Shown here piece by piece: positions 25,518 through 34,090 of a stretch of 64,000 nucleotides of DNA (position 1 is the stretch's first letter; every line of letters starts with the position of its first letter). This DNA comes from Bacteroides mediterraneensis (lineage in GTDB: Bacteria; Bacteroidota; Bacteroidia; Bacteroidales; Bacteroidaceae). The notes beneath the pieces were generated by a model. The model ran no database searches and was not told the origin of the DNA. It worked only from the letters and a program-made list of their open reading frames with translations. The DNA is taken from the NCBI RefSeq assembly GCF_016900355.1, contig NZ_JACJKA010000019.1:1-64000 (forward strand), given 5' to 3'. A program made the position numbers and the translations under genes.

Positions 25518-26033
25518 ATGGCAGTTAATAATAGAGTTAAGATCACTAACGATATAGAATTAAAAGATAGACTGGTTGCAATCAACCGTGTTACTAAAGT
25601 TACAAAAGGTGGTAGAACTTTCAGCTTTTCTGCTATCGTAGTAGTTGGTAACGAAGATGGTATCATTGGTTGGGGCCTTGGTAAAGCTGGTGAAGTAACA
25701 GCTGCAATCGCTAAAGGTGTTGAAGCTGCAAAGAAGAACCTGACTCGTGTTCCGGTATTGAAAGGTACTGTTCCTCACGAACAGTCTGCAAAGTTTGGTG
25801 GTGCTGAAGTATTCATCAAACCTGCTTCAACAGGTACTGGAGTAGTAGCTGGTGGTGCAATGCGTGCCGTATTGGAAAGTGTAGGTGTTACTGATGTCCT
25901 GGCTAAGTCTAAGGGTTCATCAAATCCTCACAACCTGGTAAAAGCTACTATCTTGGCTTTGGGTGAAATGAGAGATGCTCGCATGGTAGCTCAGAACAGA
26001 GGTGTAAGTTTGGATAAAGTATTTAGAGGATAA
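25518..26033 (+). CDS. rpsE: 30S ribosomal protein S5 (uS5)
   Basis: S5 helps to keep decoding accurate and forms the mRNA entry site with S3 and S4. The double-stranded RNA-binding N-domain contains [20 protein letters not shown], and the C-domain has the [15 protein letters not shown] helix and SKSLGS-type segment, here [16 protein letters not shown]. The 171 residues match the family. Spectinomycin-related loop residues appear unaltered. Confidence 0.98.
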   Translation: MAVNNRVKITNDIELKDRLVAINRVTKVTKGGRTFSFSAIVVVGNEDGIIGWGLGKAGEVTAAIAKGVEAAKKNLTRVPVLKGTVPHEQSAKFGGAEVFIKPASTGTGVVAGGAMRAVLESVGVTDVLAKSKGSSNPHNLVKATILALGEMRDARMVAQNRGVSLDKVFRG

Positions 26034-26038
26034 GGAGG
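26034..26038 (+). promoter_or_regulatory. strong Shine-Dalgarno site of rpmD
   Basis: AAGGAGG begins at about the rpsE stop and ends six bases before the rpmD ATG. It is the second full Shine-Dalgarno site in an operon that otherwise lacks them. Confidence 0.65.
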
Positions 26039-26044
26039 ATATTT

Positions 26045-26221
26045 ATGGCAACTATTAAGATTAAACAAGTAAAGAGTAGAATTGGTGCTCCGGCTGATCA
26101 GAAAAGAACATTGGATGCACTTGGTCTCCATAAATTGAATCGTGTGGTTGAACACGAAGAGACTCCTTCAATTCTGGGTATGATTGAAAAGGTTAAACAC
26201 CTGGTTGCAATCGTTAAGTAA
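26045..26221 (+). CDS. rpmD: 50S ribosomal protein L30 (uL30)
   Basis: This 58-residue protein starts MATIKIKQVKSRIGAPADQK, continues with RTLDALGLHKLNRVV and ends in VKHLVAIVK, the normal layout of bacterial L30 (about 58-60 residues). It binds 23S rRNA near domain II and 5S rRNA. It lies between rpsE and rplO as in other spc operons. A strong AAGGAGG precedes it. Confidence 0.97.
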   Translation: MATIKIKQVKSRIGAPADQKRTLDALGLHKLNRVVEHEETPSILGMIEKVKHLVAIVK

Positions 26222-26251
26222 TATATTGTTAACAATAAAGGATCTTACAAT

Positions 26252-26698
26252 ATGAAGTTAAATAATTTACGTCCTGCAGAAGGTTCTGTCAAAACTAGAA
26301 AAAGAGTTGGTCGTGGTGCTGGTTCAGGTTTAGGCGGTACTTCTACAAGAGGACATAAAGGAGCAAAATCAAGATCTGGCTATTCAAAGAAGATTGGTTT
26401 TGAAGGTGGTCAGATGCCGCTTCAACGTCGTGTTCCGAAGTTTGGTTTTAAGAACATCAACCGTGTAGAATACAAAGCAATTAATCTTGATACTATTCAG
26501 AAACTGGCTGAAGCTAAGAATCTGTCTAAGGTCGGCATTAATGATTTGATTGAAGCAGGTTTCGTTTCTTCTAATCAATTAGTGAAAGTTCTTGGTAACG
26601 GTAGTTTAACTACTAAGCTTGATGTAGAAGCAAATGCTTTCTCTAAGAGCGCAGTAGCTGCAATCGAAGCCGTTGGTGGTAATGCAGTAAAACTCTGA
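26252..26698 (+). CDS. rplO: 50S ribosomal protein L15 (uL15)
   Basis: L15 is a late assembly protein that threads an extended N-terminus through 23S rRNA. The 148-residue chain begins MKLNNLRPAEGSVKTRKRVG and has the Gly/Arg-rich GRGAGSGLGGTSTRGHKGAK stretch, then FEGGQMPLQRRVPKFGFKN and a globular C-terminal domain ending in VEAVGG-type sequence (IEAVGGNAVKL). secY follows four bases later. Confidence 0.98.
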   Translation: MKLNNLRPAEGSVKTRKRVGRGAGSGLGGTSTRGHKGAKSRSGYSKKIGFEGGQMPLQRRVPKFGFKNINRVEYKAINLDTIQKLAEAKNLSKVGINDLIEAGFVSSNQLVKVLGNGSLTTKLDVEANAFSKSAVAAIEAVGGNAVKL

Positions 26699-26702
26699 TT
26701 CA

Positions 26703-28049
26703 ATGATAAAATCTATTGAAACATTAAAGAATATATGGAATATTGAGGATCTGAGAAAACGGATCCTCATTACTATATTGTTTGTTGCAATTTATCGATT
26801 CGGTTCTTATATCGTATTGCCAGGTATCAATCCTGACATGTTGTCGAAGTTGCATGAACAGACGAGTGAAGGTCTTCTTGCCTTGTTGAATATGTTTTCG
26901 GGTGGTGCCTTTTCAAATGCATCTATCTTTGCACTTGGAATCATGCCGTACATCTCTGCGTCCATCGTGATTCAGTTGTTGGCTATTGCGGTACCTTATT
27001 TCCAGAAACTGCAGCGTGAGGGGGAAAGCGGTCGTCGAAAGATTAATCAGTATACTCGTATTCTGACAATCATTATTTTGATTTTCCAAGCTCCATCTTA
27101 TCTGATCAACTTGAAAATGCAGGCAGGGCCCGCCCTTAATGCTTCATTAGATTGGACTTTCTTTATTATTACTTCAACTATCATTTTGGCAGCAGGTAGT
27201 ATGTTTATCTTGTGGCTTGGTGAAAGAATTACTGATAAAGGAATTGGTAATGGTATCTCATTGATTATTATGGTGGGTATTATTGCTCGTCTTCCTCAGT
27301 CTTTCTCTGGTGAATTCGTTTCACGACTCGCTTCTCCGGGTGCAGGTGGTATTATCATGTTCTTGATTGAACTGGTATGCTTGCTGGCTGTGATAGCTGC
27401 TGCTATCTTGTTGGTACAAGGTGTACGTAAGGTGCCTGTACAGTATGCAAAGCGTATTGTGGGTAACAAACAATACGGTGGTGCTCGTCAGTATATCCCT
27501 CTGAAAGTAAATGCGGCTAACGTGATGCCTATCATCTTTGCTCAGGCTATCATGTTTATTCCGATTACGATTGTCGGATATTCAAATATCGATAATGCAA
27601 GTGGCATAGCCCGCGCATTGATTGACCATACAGGTTTCTGGTATAACTTTGTTTTTGCCGTGTTGATTATTCTTTTCACTTACTTCTACACTGCGATTAC
27701 AATCAATACCACTCAGATGGCAGAAGACATGAAGAGAAATAACGGTTTTATTCCGGGAATAAAGCCGGGTAAGAATACAGCAGAATATTTGGATGTGATT
27801 ATGTCCCGTATTACTCTGCCGGGTTCTATATTCTTGGCTATTATTGCTATATTGCCCGCATTTGCTGGCCTGTTCGGCGTTCAGGCTGAATTTGCACAGT
27901 TCTTTGGTGGTACATCATTGCTGATTCTTGTAGGTGTGGTATTGGATACCCTGCAGCAAGTAGAAAGCCATTTGTTGATGCGCCATTACGACGGTCTGTT
28001 GAGTTCAGGTCGAATCAAGGGACGGTCTGGTAATGTGGCTGCTTATTAA
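26703..28049 (+). CDS. secY: preprotein translocase subunit SecY
   Basis: SecY is the central channel of the Sec translocon in the inner membrane. The 448-residue protein has ten predicted membrane helices, with the first at about residues 19-38. The plug and pore region contains FSGGAFSNASIFALGIMPYI, and the long cytoplasmic loops carry basic segments such as VQYAKRIVGNKQYGG and the C5-type loop NNGFIPGIKPGKNTAEYL. Location between rplO and map is typical for Bacteroidetes, which lack adk here. Confidence 0.97.
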   Translation: MIKSIETLKNIWNIEDLRKRILITILFVAIYRFGSYIVLPGINPDMLSKLHEQTSEGLLALLNMFSGGAFSNASIFALGIMPYISASIVIQLLAIAVPYFQKLQREGESGRRKINQYTRILTIIILIFQAPSYLINLKMQAGPALNASLDWTFFIITSTIILAAGSMFILWLGERITDKGIGNGISLIIMVGIIARLPQSFSGEFVSRLASPGAGGIIMFLIELVCLLAVIAAAILLVQGVRKVPVQYAKRIVGNKQYGGARQYIPLKVNAANVMPIIFAQAIMFIPITIVGYSNIDNASGIARALIDHTGFWYNFVFAVLIILFTYFYTAITINTTQMAEDMKRNNGFIPGIKPGKNTAEYLDVIMSRITLPGSIFLAIIAILPAFAGLFGVQAEFAQFFGGTSLLILVGVVLDTLQQVESHLLMRHYDGLLSSGRIKGRSGNVAAY

Positions 28050-28066
28050 AAAAATACTTGTCTCGA

Positions 28067-28864
28067 ATGATATTTCTAAAGACAGATGATGAAATAGAGT
28101 TGCTTCGTCAGAGTAATCTCCTTGTCGGGAGAACTCTGGCCGAAGTAGCCAAAATGATAAAGCCTGGAGTTACGACGAAGCAACTGGATAAAGTAGCGGA
28201 GGAGTTTATCCGTGACCATGGGGCTATCCCTACTTTTAAGGGGTTCCCTAATCCTTATGGCTCTCCTTTTCCTGGTACGCTTTGCACTTCGGTGAACGAG
28301 CAGGTAGTACATGGAATTCCTAATGATATCCCTTTAAAAGATGGTGATATCGTTTCGGTTGACTGCGGTACTTTCATGAATGGTTTTTGTGGAGATTCAG
28401 CCTATACGTTTTGTGTCGGTGAAGTGGATTCTGAAATAGTGAAATTATTGAAGGTGACAAAGGAATCTCTTTACAAGGGTATCGAAAATGCAGTTCATGG
28501 AAAGAGATTGGGAGATATCGGTTATGCAATTCAGCAACATTGTGAATCCCATTCTTACGGTGTAGTTCGAGAATTTGTCGGTCATGGTATTGGAAAGGAA
28601 ATGCATGAAGATCCTCCAGTTCCCAATTACGGACGCCGTGGTACAGGCACATTGCTGAAAAAAGGAATGTGTATCGCAATTGAACCGATGATCACGATGG
28701 GTAACCGACAGATTGTCATGGAAGATGACCGATGGACAATCCGTACGAGAGACCGGAAATGTGCAGCTCACTTTGAACATACGGTGGCTGTCGGACTGGG
28801 AAAAGCTGATATATTATCATCATTTGAATTTATAGAACAAGTTTTAGGAGATAAAGCAATTTAA
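28067..28864 (+). CDS. map: type I methionine aminopeptidase
   Basis: The enzyme removes the initiator Met from new proteins. The ATG at 28067 ([17 protein letters not shown]) gives 265 residues; a frame opening at a TTG nine bases earlier is less likely. Metal ligands of the pita-bread fold are present: the Asp pair in [20 protein letters not shown], His in [14 protein letters not shown], Glu in IAIEPM and the late Glu in FEHTVAV. A His in [24 protein letters not shown] context is replaced by surrounding sequence, but HGIP follows as usual. infA starts two bases after it. Confidence 0.96.
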   Translation: MIFLKTDDEIELLRQSNLLVGRTLAEVAKMIKPGVTTKQLDKVAEEFIRDHGAIPTFKGFPNPYGSPFPGTLCTSVNEQVVHGIPNDIPLKDGDIVSVDCGTFMNGFCGDSAYTFCVGEVDSEIVKLLKVTKESLYKGIENAVHGKRLGDIGYAIQQHCESHSYGVVREFVGHGIGKEMHEDPPVPNYGRRGTGTLLKKGMCIAIEPMITMGNRQIVMEDDRWTIRTRDRKCAAHFEHTVAVGLGKADILSSFEFIEQVLGDKAI

Positions 28865-28865
28865 T

Positions 28866-29084
28866 ATGGCAAAGCAATCCGCAATAGAACAAGATGGAGT
28901 TATCGTTGAAGCATTGTCGAATGCAATGTTTCGTGTAGAGCTAGAAAACGGACATGAGATTACAGCTCATATTTCTGGCAAAATGAGAATGCATTACATT
29001 AAAATATTACCCGGAGATAAGGTAAGAGTCGAGATGTCTCCTTATGACTTATCTAAAGGAAGAATCGTTTTTAGATACAAATAA
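28866..29084 (+). CDS. infA: translation initiation factor IF-1
   Basis: IF-1 occupies the A site during initiation. The 72-residue single OB-fold chain shows [20 protein letters not shown], the strand [20 protein letters not shown] and the conserved [20 protein letters not shown]. Length and order match bacterial IF-1 exactly. It lies between map and rpmJ. Confidence 0.98.
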   Translation: MAKQSAIEQDGVIVEALSNAMFRVELENGHEITAHISGKMRMHYIKILPGDKVRVEMSPYDLSKGRIVFRYK

Positions 29085-29099
29085 AAGAAAATATAAGAT

Positions 29100-29216
29100 A
29101 TGAAAGTAAGAGCATCATTAAAGAAACGTACGCCGGAATGCAAAATCGTTAGACGTAATGGCCGTTTGTATGTTATTAACAAGAAAAATCCTAAGTATAA
29201 ACAACGTCAAGGATAA
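29100..29216 (+). CDS. rpmJ: 50S ribosomal protein L36 (bL36), zinc-free form
   Basis: The 38-residue protein [20 protein letters not shown] and its continuation to KYKQRQG is L36. In zinc-binding forms three Cys and one His bind the metal; here only Cys14 is left, the first Cys position is Thr, the third is Asn, and the His is replaced. It is therefore the zinc-free variant, common in Bacteroidetes. It lies between infA and rpsM as in other alpha operons. Confidence 0.97.
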   Translation: MKVRASLKKRTPECKIVRRNGRLYVINKKNPKYKQRQG

Positions 29217-29221
29217 TTTAT

Positions 29222-29229
29222 TATTTTTG
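29222..29229 (+). promoter_or_regulatory. possible internal promoter before rpsM
   Basis: TATTTTTG matches TAnnTTTG, 21 bases before the rpsM ATG. No -33 element at normal spacing is visible, so it may be fortuitous in an AT-rich gap. Confidence 0.3.
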
Positions 29230-29249
29230 CAAAAAAAATAATTTAGTAT

Positions 29250-29630
29250 ATGGCTATAAGAATAGTTGGTGTAGATTTGCCTCAGAATAAAAGAGGTGAG
29301 ATTGCGTTGACATACGTATATGGTATCGGACGCAGTAGTTCAGCAAAAATTTTGGATAAAGCAGGCGTAGATCGTGACCTGAAAGTGAAGGATTGGACTG
29401 ATGATCAGGCTGCTAAGATCCGTGAAATCATTGGTGCTGAATACAAGGTTGAAGGTGATCTTCGTTCTGAAATCCAGTTGAACATTAAGCGATTAATGGA
29501 TATTGGTTGCTACCGTGGTGTTCGTCACCGCTTGGGTCTGCCCGTGAGAGGTCAGAGCACAAAAAACAATGCTCGTACACGTAAGGGAAGAAAGAAAACA
29601 GTTGCAAATAAGAAAAAAGCTACTAAATAA
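29250..29630 (+). CDS. rpsM: 30S ribosomal protein S13 (uS13)
   Basis: S13 bridges the 30S head to L5 and contacts P-site tRNA with its basic tail. The 126-residue chain starts [20 protein letters not shown], has [19 protein letters not shown] and the [21 protein letters not shown] segment, and ends in a Lys-rich tail ([12 protein letters not shown]). The family signature is intact and the length normal. Confidence 0.98.
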   Translation: MAIRIVGVDLPQNKRGEIALTYVYGIGRSSSAKILDKAGVDRDLKVKDWTDDQAAKIREIIGAEYKVEGDLRSEIQLNIKRLMDIGCYRGVRHRLGLPVRGQSTKNNARTRKGRKKTVANKKKATK

Positions 29631-29638
29631 TTGTTAAT

Positions 29639-30028
29639 ATGGCAAAAAAAACAGTCGCAGCTAAAAAAAGAAATGTCAAGGTTGATGCTAATGGACAGTT
29701 GCACGTTCATTCTTCATTCAATAACATTATCGTTTCTTTGGCAAACAGCGAAGGCCAGATTATTGCATGGTCTTCTGCAGGTAAGATGGGATTTAGAGGT
29801 TCTAAGAAGAACACTCCTTATGCAGCTCAGATGGCTGCCCAAGATTGCGCTAAAGTGGCATACGATCTTGGCCTGAGAAAGGTAAAAGCTTATGTGAAGG
29901 GTCCTGGAAACGGACGTGAGTCTGCTATCAGAACAGTGCACGGAGCTGGAATTGAAGTTACTGAAATCATCGATGTAACTCCATTGCCTCATAACGGTTG
30001 TCGTCCTCCGAAAAGAAGAAGAGTATAA
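29639..30028 (+). CDS. rpsK: 30S ribosomal protein S11 (uS11)
   Basis: S11 lies on the platform of the 30S subunit near the mRNA exit. The 129-residue chain has a basic N-terminus ([20 protein letters not shown]), the core [20 protein letters not shown] with [20 protein letters not shown], and the end [15 protein letters not shown]. The isoAsp site region after the HNG motif is conserved. Confidence 0.98.
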   Translation: MAKKTVAAKKRNVKVDANGQLHVHSSFNNIIVSLANSEGQIIAWSSAGKMGFRGSKKNTPYAAQMAAQDCAKVAYDLGLRKVKAYVKGPGNGRESAIRTVHGAGIEVTEIIDVTPLPHNGCRPPKRRRV

Positions 30029-30145
30029 TAGAGATAACCAATTTAGATGTAACTTGATTTTGTTAAATAATGGATTGCAATTCCTTTCTGTAATCGCGGC
30101 TGCAACAAATTGAGTTCATGAATAACAATTAAATTAAGAAAGAAA

Positions 30146-30751
30146 ATGGCTAGATATACTGGACCAAAAACTAGAATTGCACGTAAATTCGGTGAAGCAA
30201 TCTTTGGAGCAGATAAAGTTTTGTCTAAGAAAAACTATCCTCCTGGACAACATGGTAACAATCGTCGCAGAAAAACTTCTGAATACGGTGTCATGTTGGC
30301 TGAAAAGCAGAAAGCTAAGTATACTTACGGTGTGTTGGAGAAACAATTCCGTAATATGTTTGAGAAAGCAGCAAGTATGAACGGTATTACCGGTGAAATT
30401 TTGCTGCAGAGCCTTGAATGTCGTCTGGATAACGTAGTGTTCCGTTTGGGTATCGCACCGACTCGTGCTGCCGCTCGTCAGCTTGTAGGTCACAAGCACA
30501 TCACTGTAGATGGTAAGGTAGTTAATATCCCTTCTTTCTCAGTTAAACCGGGTCAGCTGGTAGGTGTTCGTGAAAAATCTAAGTCTTTGGAAGTGATTGC
30601 TAACTCATTGGCCGGATTTAATCACAGCAAATATCCTTGGTTGGAATGGGATGAAAACTCTAAGACTGGTAAATTGTTGCACGTACCAGAAAGAGCTGAC
30701 ATTCCTGAAAGCATTAAAGAACACTTGATCGTTGAATTGTACTCTAAATAA
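30146..30751 (+). CDS. rpsD: 30S ribosomal protein S4 (uS4)
   Basis: S4 nucleates 30S assembly and in E. coli represses the alpha operon. The 201-residue protein starts [20 protein letters not shown], lacks the zinc-binding Cys set of some S4 forms, and has an S4 RNA-binding domain at about 92-155 ([20 protein letters not shown], then [16 protein letters not shown]). A 117-base gap precedes it, long for this operon, and might hold a control site; no clear hairpin was found. Confidence 0.98.
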   Translation: MARYTGPKTRIARKFGEAIFGADKVLSKKNYPPGQHGNNRRRKTSEYGVMLAEKQKAKYTYGVLEKQFRNMFEKAASMNGITGEILLQSLECRLDNVVFRLGIAPTRAAARQLVGHKHITVDGKVVNIPSFSVKPGQLVGVREKSKSLEVIANSLAGFNHSKYPWLEWDENSKTGKLLHVPERADIPESIKEHLIVELYSK

Positions 30752-30762
30752 TAATTAATTTC

Positions 30763-31755
30763 ATGGCGATATTAGCATTTCAAAAACCTGATAAAGTATT
30801 AATGTTGGAAGCGGATTCCAAATTCGGGAAATTCGAATTCCGTCCGCTTGAACCCGGTTTCGGTATTACCGTAGGTAATGCTTTACGCCGTATTCTTCTT
30901 TCTTCATTGGAAGGTTATGCAATCAACACAATCCGTATCGAGGGTGTGGAACATGAATTTGCTACCATTCCGGGTGTAAAAGAAGATGTCACTAACATTA
31001 TCTTGAATCTGAAGCAAGTTCGATTCAAGCGAGTAGTTGAGGAATTCGAAAATGAGAAGGTAAGCATTACCGTTGAGAATTCTACTGAATTTAAGGCAGG
31101 TGATATTGGTAAGTATTTGACCGGATTTGAAGTGTTAAATCCTGAATTGGTTATTTGCCATTTAGATTCAAAAGCAACTATGCAGATAGACATTACAATC
31201 AACAAAGGTCGTGGATATGTGCCGGCTGATGAAAACCGCGAATTCTGCACCGATGTGAATGTAATTCCTATCGATTCTATTTACACTCCGATTCGTAATG
31301 TGAAATATGCGGTAGAAAACTACCGTGTAGAACAGAAAACTGACTATGAAAAGTTGGTGCTGGAAATTACGACGGATGGTTCCATTCACCCGAAGGAAGC
31401 GCTGAAGGAAGCTGCAAAGATTTTGATTCATCACTTCATGCTGTTCTCTGATGAAAAGATTACGCTTGAAACATCAGATGCAGAAGGTAACGAAGAATTC
31501 GATGAAGAAGTATTGCACATGCGTCAGTTGCTGAAGACCAAATTGGTGGATATGGACTTGTCAGTTCGTGCTTTGAACTGCTTGAAAGCTGCCGATGTTG
31601 AAACATTGGGCGACTTGGTTCAGTTCAACAAGACCGACCTGCTGAAGTTCCGTAACTTCGGTAAGAAATCGCTCACTGAGCTTGATGATTTGCTCGAGAG
31701 TCTGAATCTTTCGTTTGGAACAGATATTTCTAAGTATAAATTAGACAAAGAATAA
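30763..31755 (+). CDS. rpoA: RNA polymerase subunit alpha
   Basis: The alpha subunit starts polymerase assembly and its C-terminal domain contacts upstream DNA and activators. The N-terminal domain (about 1-235) shows [20 protein letters not shown] and the [17 protein letters not shown] segment. The C-terminal domain (about 250-330) shows [20 protein letters not shown] and [20 protein letters not shown]. At 330 residues it is full length. Location between rpsD and rplQ is universal in this operon type. Confidence 0.98.
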   Translation: MAILAFQKPDKVLMLEADSKFGKFEFRPLEPGFGITVGNALRRILLSSLEGYAINTIRIEGVEHEFATIPGVKEDVTNIILNLKQVRFKRVVEEFENEKVSITVENSTEFKAGDIGKYLTGFEVLNPELVICHLDSKATMQIDITINKGRGYVPADENREFCTDVNVIPIDSIYTPIRNVKYAVENYRVEQKTDYEKLVLEITTDGSIHPKEALKEAAKILIHHFMLFSDEKITLETSDAEGNEEFDEEVLHMRQLLKTKLVDMDLSVRALNCLKAADVETLGDLVQFNKTDLLKFRNFGKKSLTELDDLLESLNLSFGTDISKYKLDKE

Positions 31756-31758
31756 ACA

Positions 31759-32259
31759 ATGAGACATAATAAAAAATTCAACCATTTAGGTCGTACTGCT
31801 TCTCACAGAAATGCAATGCTGTCAAACATGGCATGTTCTTTGATCAAGCACAAAAGAATCACTACGACTGTTGCGAAGGCTAAAGCTTTGAAGAAGTTCG
31901 TTGAGCCGCTGATTACTAGATCTAAAGATGACACAACTAACTCACGTCGTGTTGTGTTCAGTAACCTGCAAGACAAATATGCTGTAACTGAACTGTTCAA
32001 AGAAATCTCTGTAAAGGTTGCAGATCGTCCGGGTGGTTACACTCGTATTATCAAGACTGGTCACCGTTTGGGTGATAACGCAGAAATGTGTTTCATCGAA
32101 TTGGTAGACTACAACGAGAACATGGCTAAGACAGCTGCTAAGAAAACTACTCGTACACGTCGTTCTAAGAAATCAGCTGCAACTACTACTGAAGCACCGG
32201 CTGCTGAAGCTGCAACTGAAGCTCCTGCTACTACAGAGGAAGCCCCTAAAGCTGAATAA
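31759..32259 (+). CDS. rplQ: 50S ribosomal protein L17 (bL17) with acidic-alanine tail
   Basis: L17 lies near the exit-tunnel rim. Residues 1-115 are the L17 domain ([20 protein letters not shown], with the VEPLITRSK core). Beyond it lies a Lys/Arg patch ([12 protein letters not shown]) followed by about 40 residues of Ala, Thr, Glu and Pro repeats ([20 protein letters not shown]). This tail is unlike E. coli L17, but similar low-complexity tails are known in Bacteroidetes. It is the last gene of the operon. Confidence 0.97.
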   Translation: MRHNKKFNHLGRTASHRNAMLSNMACSLIKHKRITTTVAKAKALKKFVEPLITRSKDDTTNSRRVVFSNLQDKYAVTELFKEISVKVADRPGGYTRIIKTGHRLGDNAEMCFIELVDYNENMAKTAAKKTTRTRRSKKSAATTTEAPAAEAATEAPATTEEAPKAE

Positions 32260-32281
32260 TTCTGTATATGCTATATATTTG

Positions 32282-32312
32282 AAAGGCTATGCATTGCGCA
32301 TAGCCTTTTTTT
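32282..32312 (+). terminator. terminator of the ribosomal operon
   Basis: AAAGGCTATGC pairs with GCATAGCC (32298-32305), and seven T follow. It ends the operon 23 bases after the rplQ stop. Confidence 0.9.
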
Positions 32313-32493
32313 GTATCTGTCGTGTAGCAGCATCTTTAATTGGGGTAGATGGGTTTATACCGGTTTCTATTGCTTTGTTGGTAAACTCGTAATCGATTAT
32401 TATGCCCTGTGACTCTGAGACTGTCTGCTGAATTGAGTGATTGGATCCTATCGTTTTTCAGGCCTTCTAACGAATGATAGGAATGAATACGAC

Positions 32494-32534
32494 AAAGGCT
32501 TGTGAGGTGCGGTAATATTGCCTCACAAGCCTTT
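32494..32534 (-). terminator. perfect 14-base hairpin after sufE
   Basis: AAAGGCTTGTGAGG (32494-32507) and CCTCACAAGCCTTT (32521-32534) are fully complementary. It lies 20 bases after the sufE-like stop on the minus strand; the U-run is short. The remaining bases 32313-32493 show nothing recognisable. Confidence 0.7.
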
Positions 32535-32554
32535 ATTCGTAGTTTAGTAGCTAT

Positions 32555-32995
32555 TTATGCTTGCTTTTCTTCTTCCATTTTGGCTTTAAATGCCAAAGCA
32601 TACATGCGCATTTGTTTTACCATGGCCAGCAGACCGTTGCTGCGGGTGGGTGAAAGATGTTCCTTCAAACCGATCTTGTCGATGAAATAAAGGTCGGCAT
32701 TCAGGATTTCATCGGGTGTGTGACCTGACACGACCTGAATTAGCAGAGAGATGATACCTTTTACTATCAGGGCGTCACTTTCAGCCTGGAATACTACTTT
32801 TCCGTCCACCAGGTCAGCCTGCAGCCATACCCGGCTCTGGCAACCGTCAATCAAGTTCTGCTCTGTTTTGTATTTCGGATCAAGCGGTTGCTGGTCGTTG
32901 CCCAGGTCAATCAGCAGTTGGTATTTGTCCATCCAATCGTCGAAGTCACTGAATTCTTCGATTACTTCGTCCTGGAGTTCATTGATTGTTTTCAT
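32555..32995 (-). CDS. SufE family Fe-S cluster sulfur acceptor
   Basis: SufE proteins take persulfide sulfur from the cysteine desulfurase SufS and pass it to the SufBCD scaffold. The 146-residue protein has the active Cys at C52 in LIDGCQSRVWL, the position of C51 in E. coli SufE, and the late SFTRSNG-type segment as SPTRSNGLLAMVKQM. The N-terminal helix (DEVIEEFSDFDDWMDKYQLL) is typical. It lies 15 bases after the M28 peptidase gene on the same strand and probably shares its transcript. The other suf genes are not in this window. Confidence 0.92.
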   Translation of the reverse strand: MKTINELQDEVIEEFSDFDDWMDKYQLLIDLGNDQQPLDPKYKTEQNLIDGCQSRVWLQADLVDGKVVFQAESDALIVKGIISLLIQVVSGHTPDEILNADLYFIDKIGLKEHLSPTRSNGLLAMVKQMRMYALAFKAKMEEEKQA

Positions 32996-33010
32996 TGTGA
33001 TATGGTTTAA

Positions 33011-34012
33011 TTATTTTTCATTATAAATCACGCCCATCACCGTTTGTCCTACGGCCTGAAGCGTGGCTTTGTCAATATTTTCAAGCGTGTCATCCAGCGT
33101 GTGCCAAGTTGGGTTGAAACCCGTGTCACTCTGCATATCGTAATGGATGATGTCTACACATGGAATCTGGCGATACTGGTTCACGTAGAGATGGTCATCC
33201 GTAATCTGGCCTCCGTCTTCCTTGATGAAATAGTTGCTGTAACCTAAGTGCTCGGCCATTTCCCAGATTTTCTTCATGGCATTGTTCGCCGTCTGCTTGG
33301 AGAAGGCTTCGTAGTAGAATGTGGCATTCTTTCCCCCTACCATATCCAGCAAGATACCAAAGCGTGCCTTGTAGTCAGGTACGTGAGGGATACGGCCCCA
33401 ATATTGGGAACCCAGGCACCAGGTATCCGGTTTATAAGTCCCTTTGTAGAAGTCCGGCGTGCCGTAATCTTCCGCATCGAAGAATACGAGGTCGATGCCT
33501 ACTTGCGGTGCCTGCTGTTGAATCTGTCGGGCGATTTCCAATAATACACCTATGCCGCTGGCCCCGTCGTTGGCTCCGTCAATTGCTTTCCGATGATTGG
33601 CCTCTTCATCCTGGTCGGCATACGGTCGGCAGTCCCAGTGCGCACAGAGCATCACCCGTTTCTTGTTTTCCGGTTGGTAAGCTCCGATGATGTTGCGTGC
33701 TTTCAGAATCGTACCGTCGTAAGCGATTAGGTCGGCCTGTTGGTTGTAGACGGTAGCCCCGAATTTCTTCAACTGGGCGGCAAGGTAATCCCCACATTTG
33801 CGATGCGCTTCCGTGTTGGGTACGCGCGGTCCGAAAGCCACTTGTGCCGATACATACGCGTATGCACTATCGGCATTGAAAGTCGGGGCCTGCACAATTG
33901 TGGCTTCCGTTTCTTCAGTTTGCTGACTGTTTTTCGAACTGCTTCCACAGGAGATGAAAGTTCCTCCCGTTATCAAAGCACTTACAATCAGCATATTTTT
34001 TATTGAAATCAT
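33011..34012 (-). CDS. M28-family lipoprotein (glutaminyl cyclase-like peptidase)
   Basis: This 333-residue lipoprotein belongs to the M28 zinc fold that includes glutaminyl-peptide cyclases and aminopeptidases. The start at 34012 (MISIKNMLIV) is preferred, because an earlier ATG at 34039 overlaps the promoter. The lipobox Cys lies in FISCGSS. Zinc-ligand motifs are AHWDCRPY, IDGANDGASG, FFDAEDYG, LLDMVGG and the late PTWHTLDD. CAHWD followed by a second acidic pair fits bacterial glutaminyl cyclases better than simple aminopeptidases. It would act in the periplasm or at the outer membrane on N-terminal Gln or on peptides. The -7 element is at 34037-34044. Confidence 0.88.
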   Translation of the reverse strand: MISIKNMLIVSALITGGTFISCGSSSKNSQQTEETEATIVQAPTFNADSAYAYVSAQVAFGPRVPNTEAHRKCGDYLAAQLKKFGATVYNQQADLIAYDGTILKARNIIGAYQPENKKRVMLCAHWDCRPYADQDEEANHRKAIDGANDGASGIGVLLEIARQIQQQAPQVGIDLVFFDAEDYGTPDFYKGTYKPDTWCLGSQYWGRIPHVPDYKARFGILLDMVGGKNATFYYEAFSKQTANNAMKKIWEMAEHLGYSNYFIKEDGGQITDDHLYVNQYRQIPCVDIIHYDMQSDTGFNPTWHTLDDTLENIDKATLQAVGQTVMGVIYNEK

Positions 34013-34036
34013 AATACCTTCATTTAGTTTGCGCTG

Positions 34037-34044
34037 CAAAGGTA
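34037..34044 (-). promoter_or_regulatory. -7 element of the M28-sufE transcript
   Basis: TACCTTTG on the minus strand matches TAnnTTTG, 24 bases upstream of the preferred ATG at 34012. It rules out the longer start at 34039. Confidence 0.5.
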
Positions 34045-34090
34045 AGCTTATTTTTGTACACCCCTTGCAGCCGTAAATACGTTTTAAACT

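Noticed and set aside
34013-34039. Longer start for the M28 lipoprotein
   Set aside because: The ATG at 34039 overlaps the -7 element, and the shorter start gives a proper lipoprotein signal.
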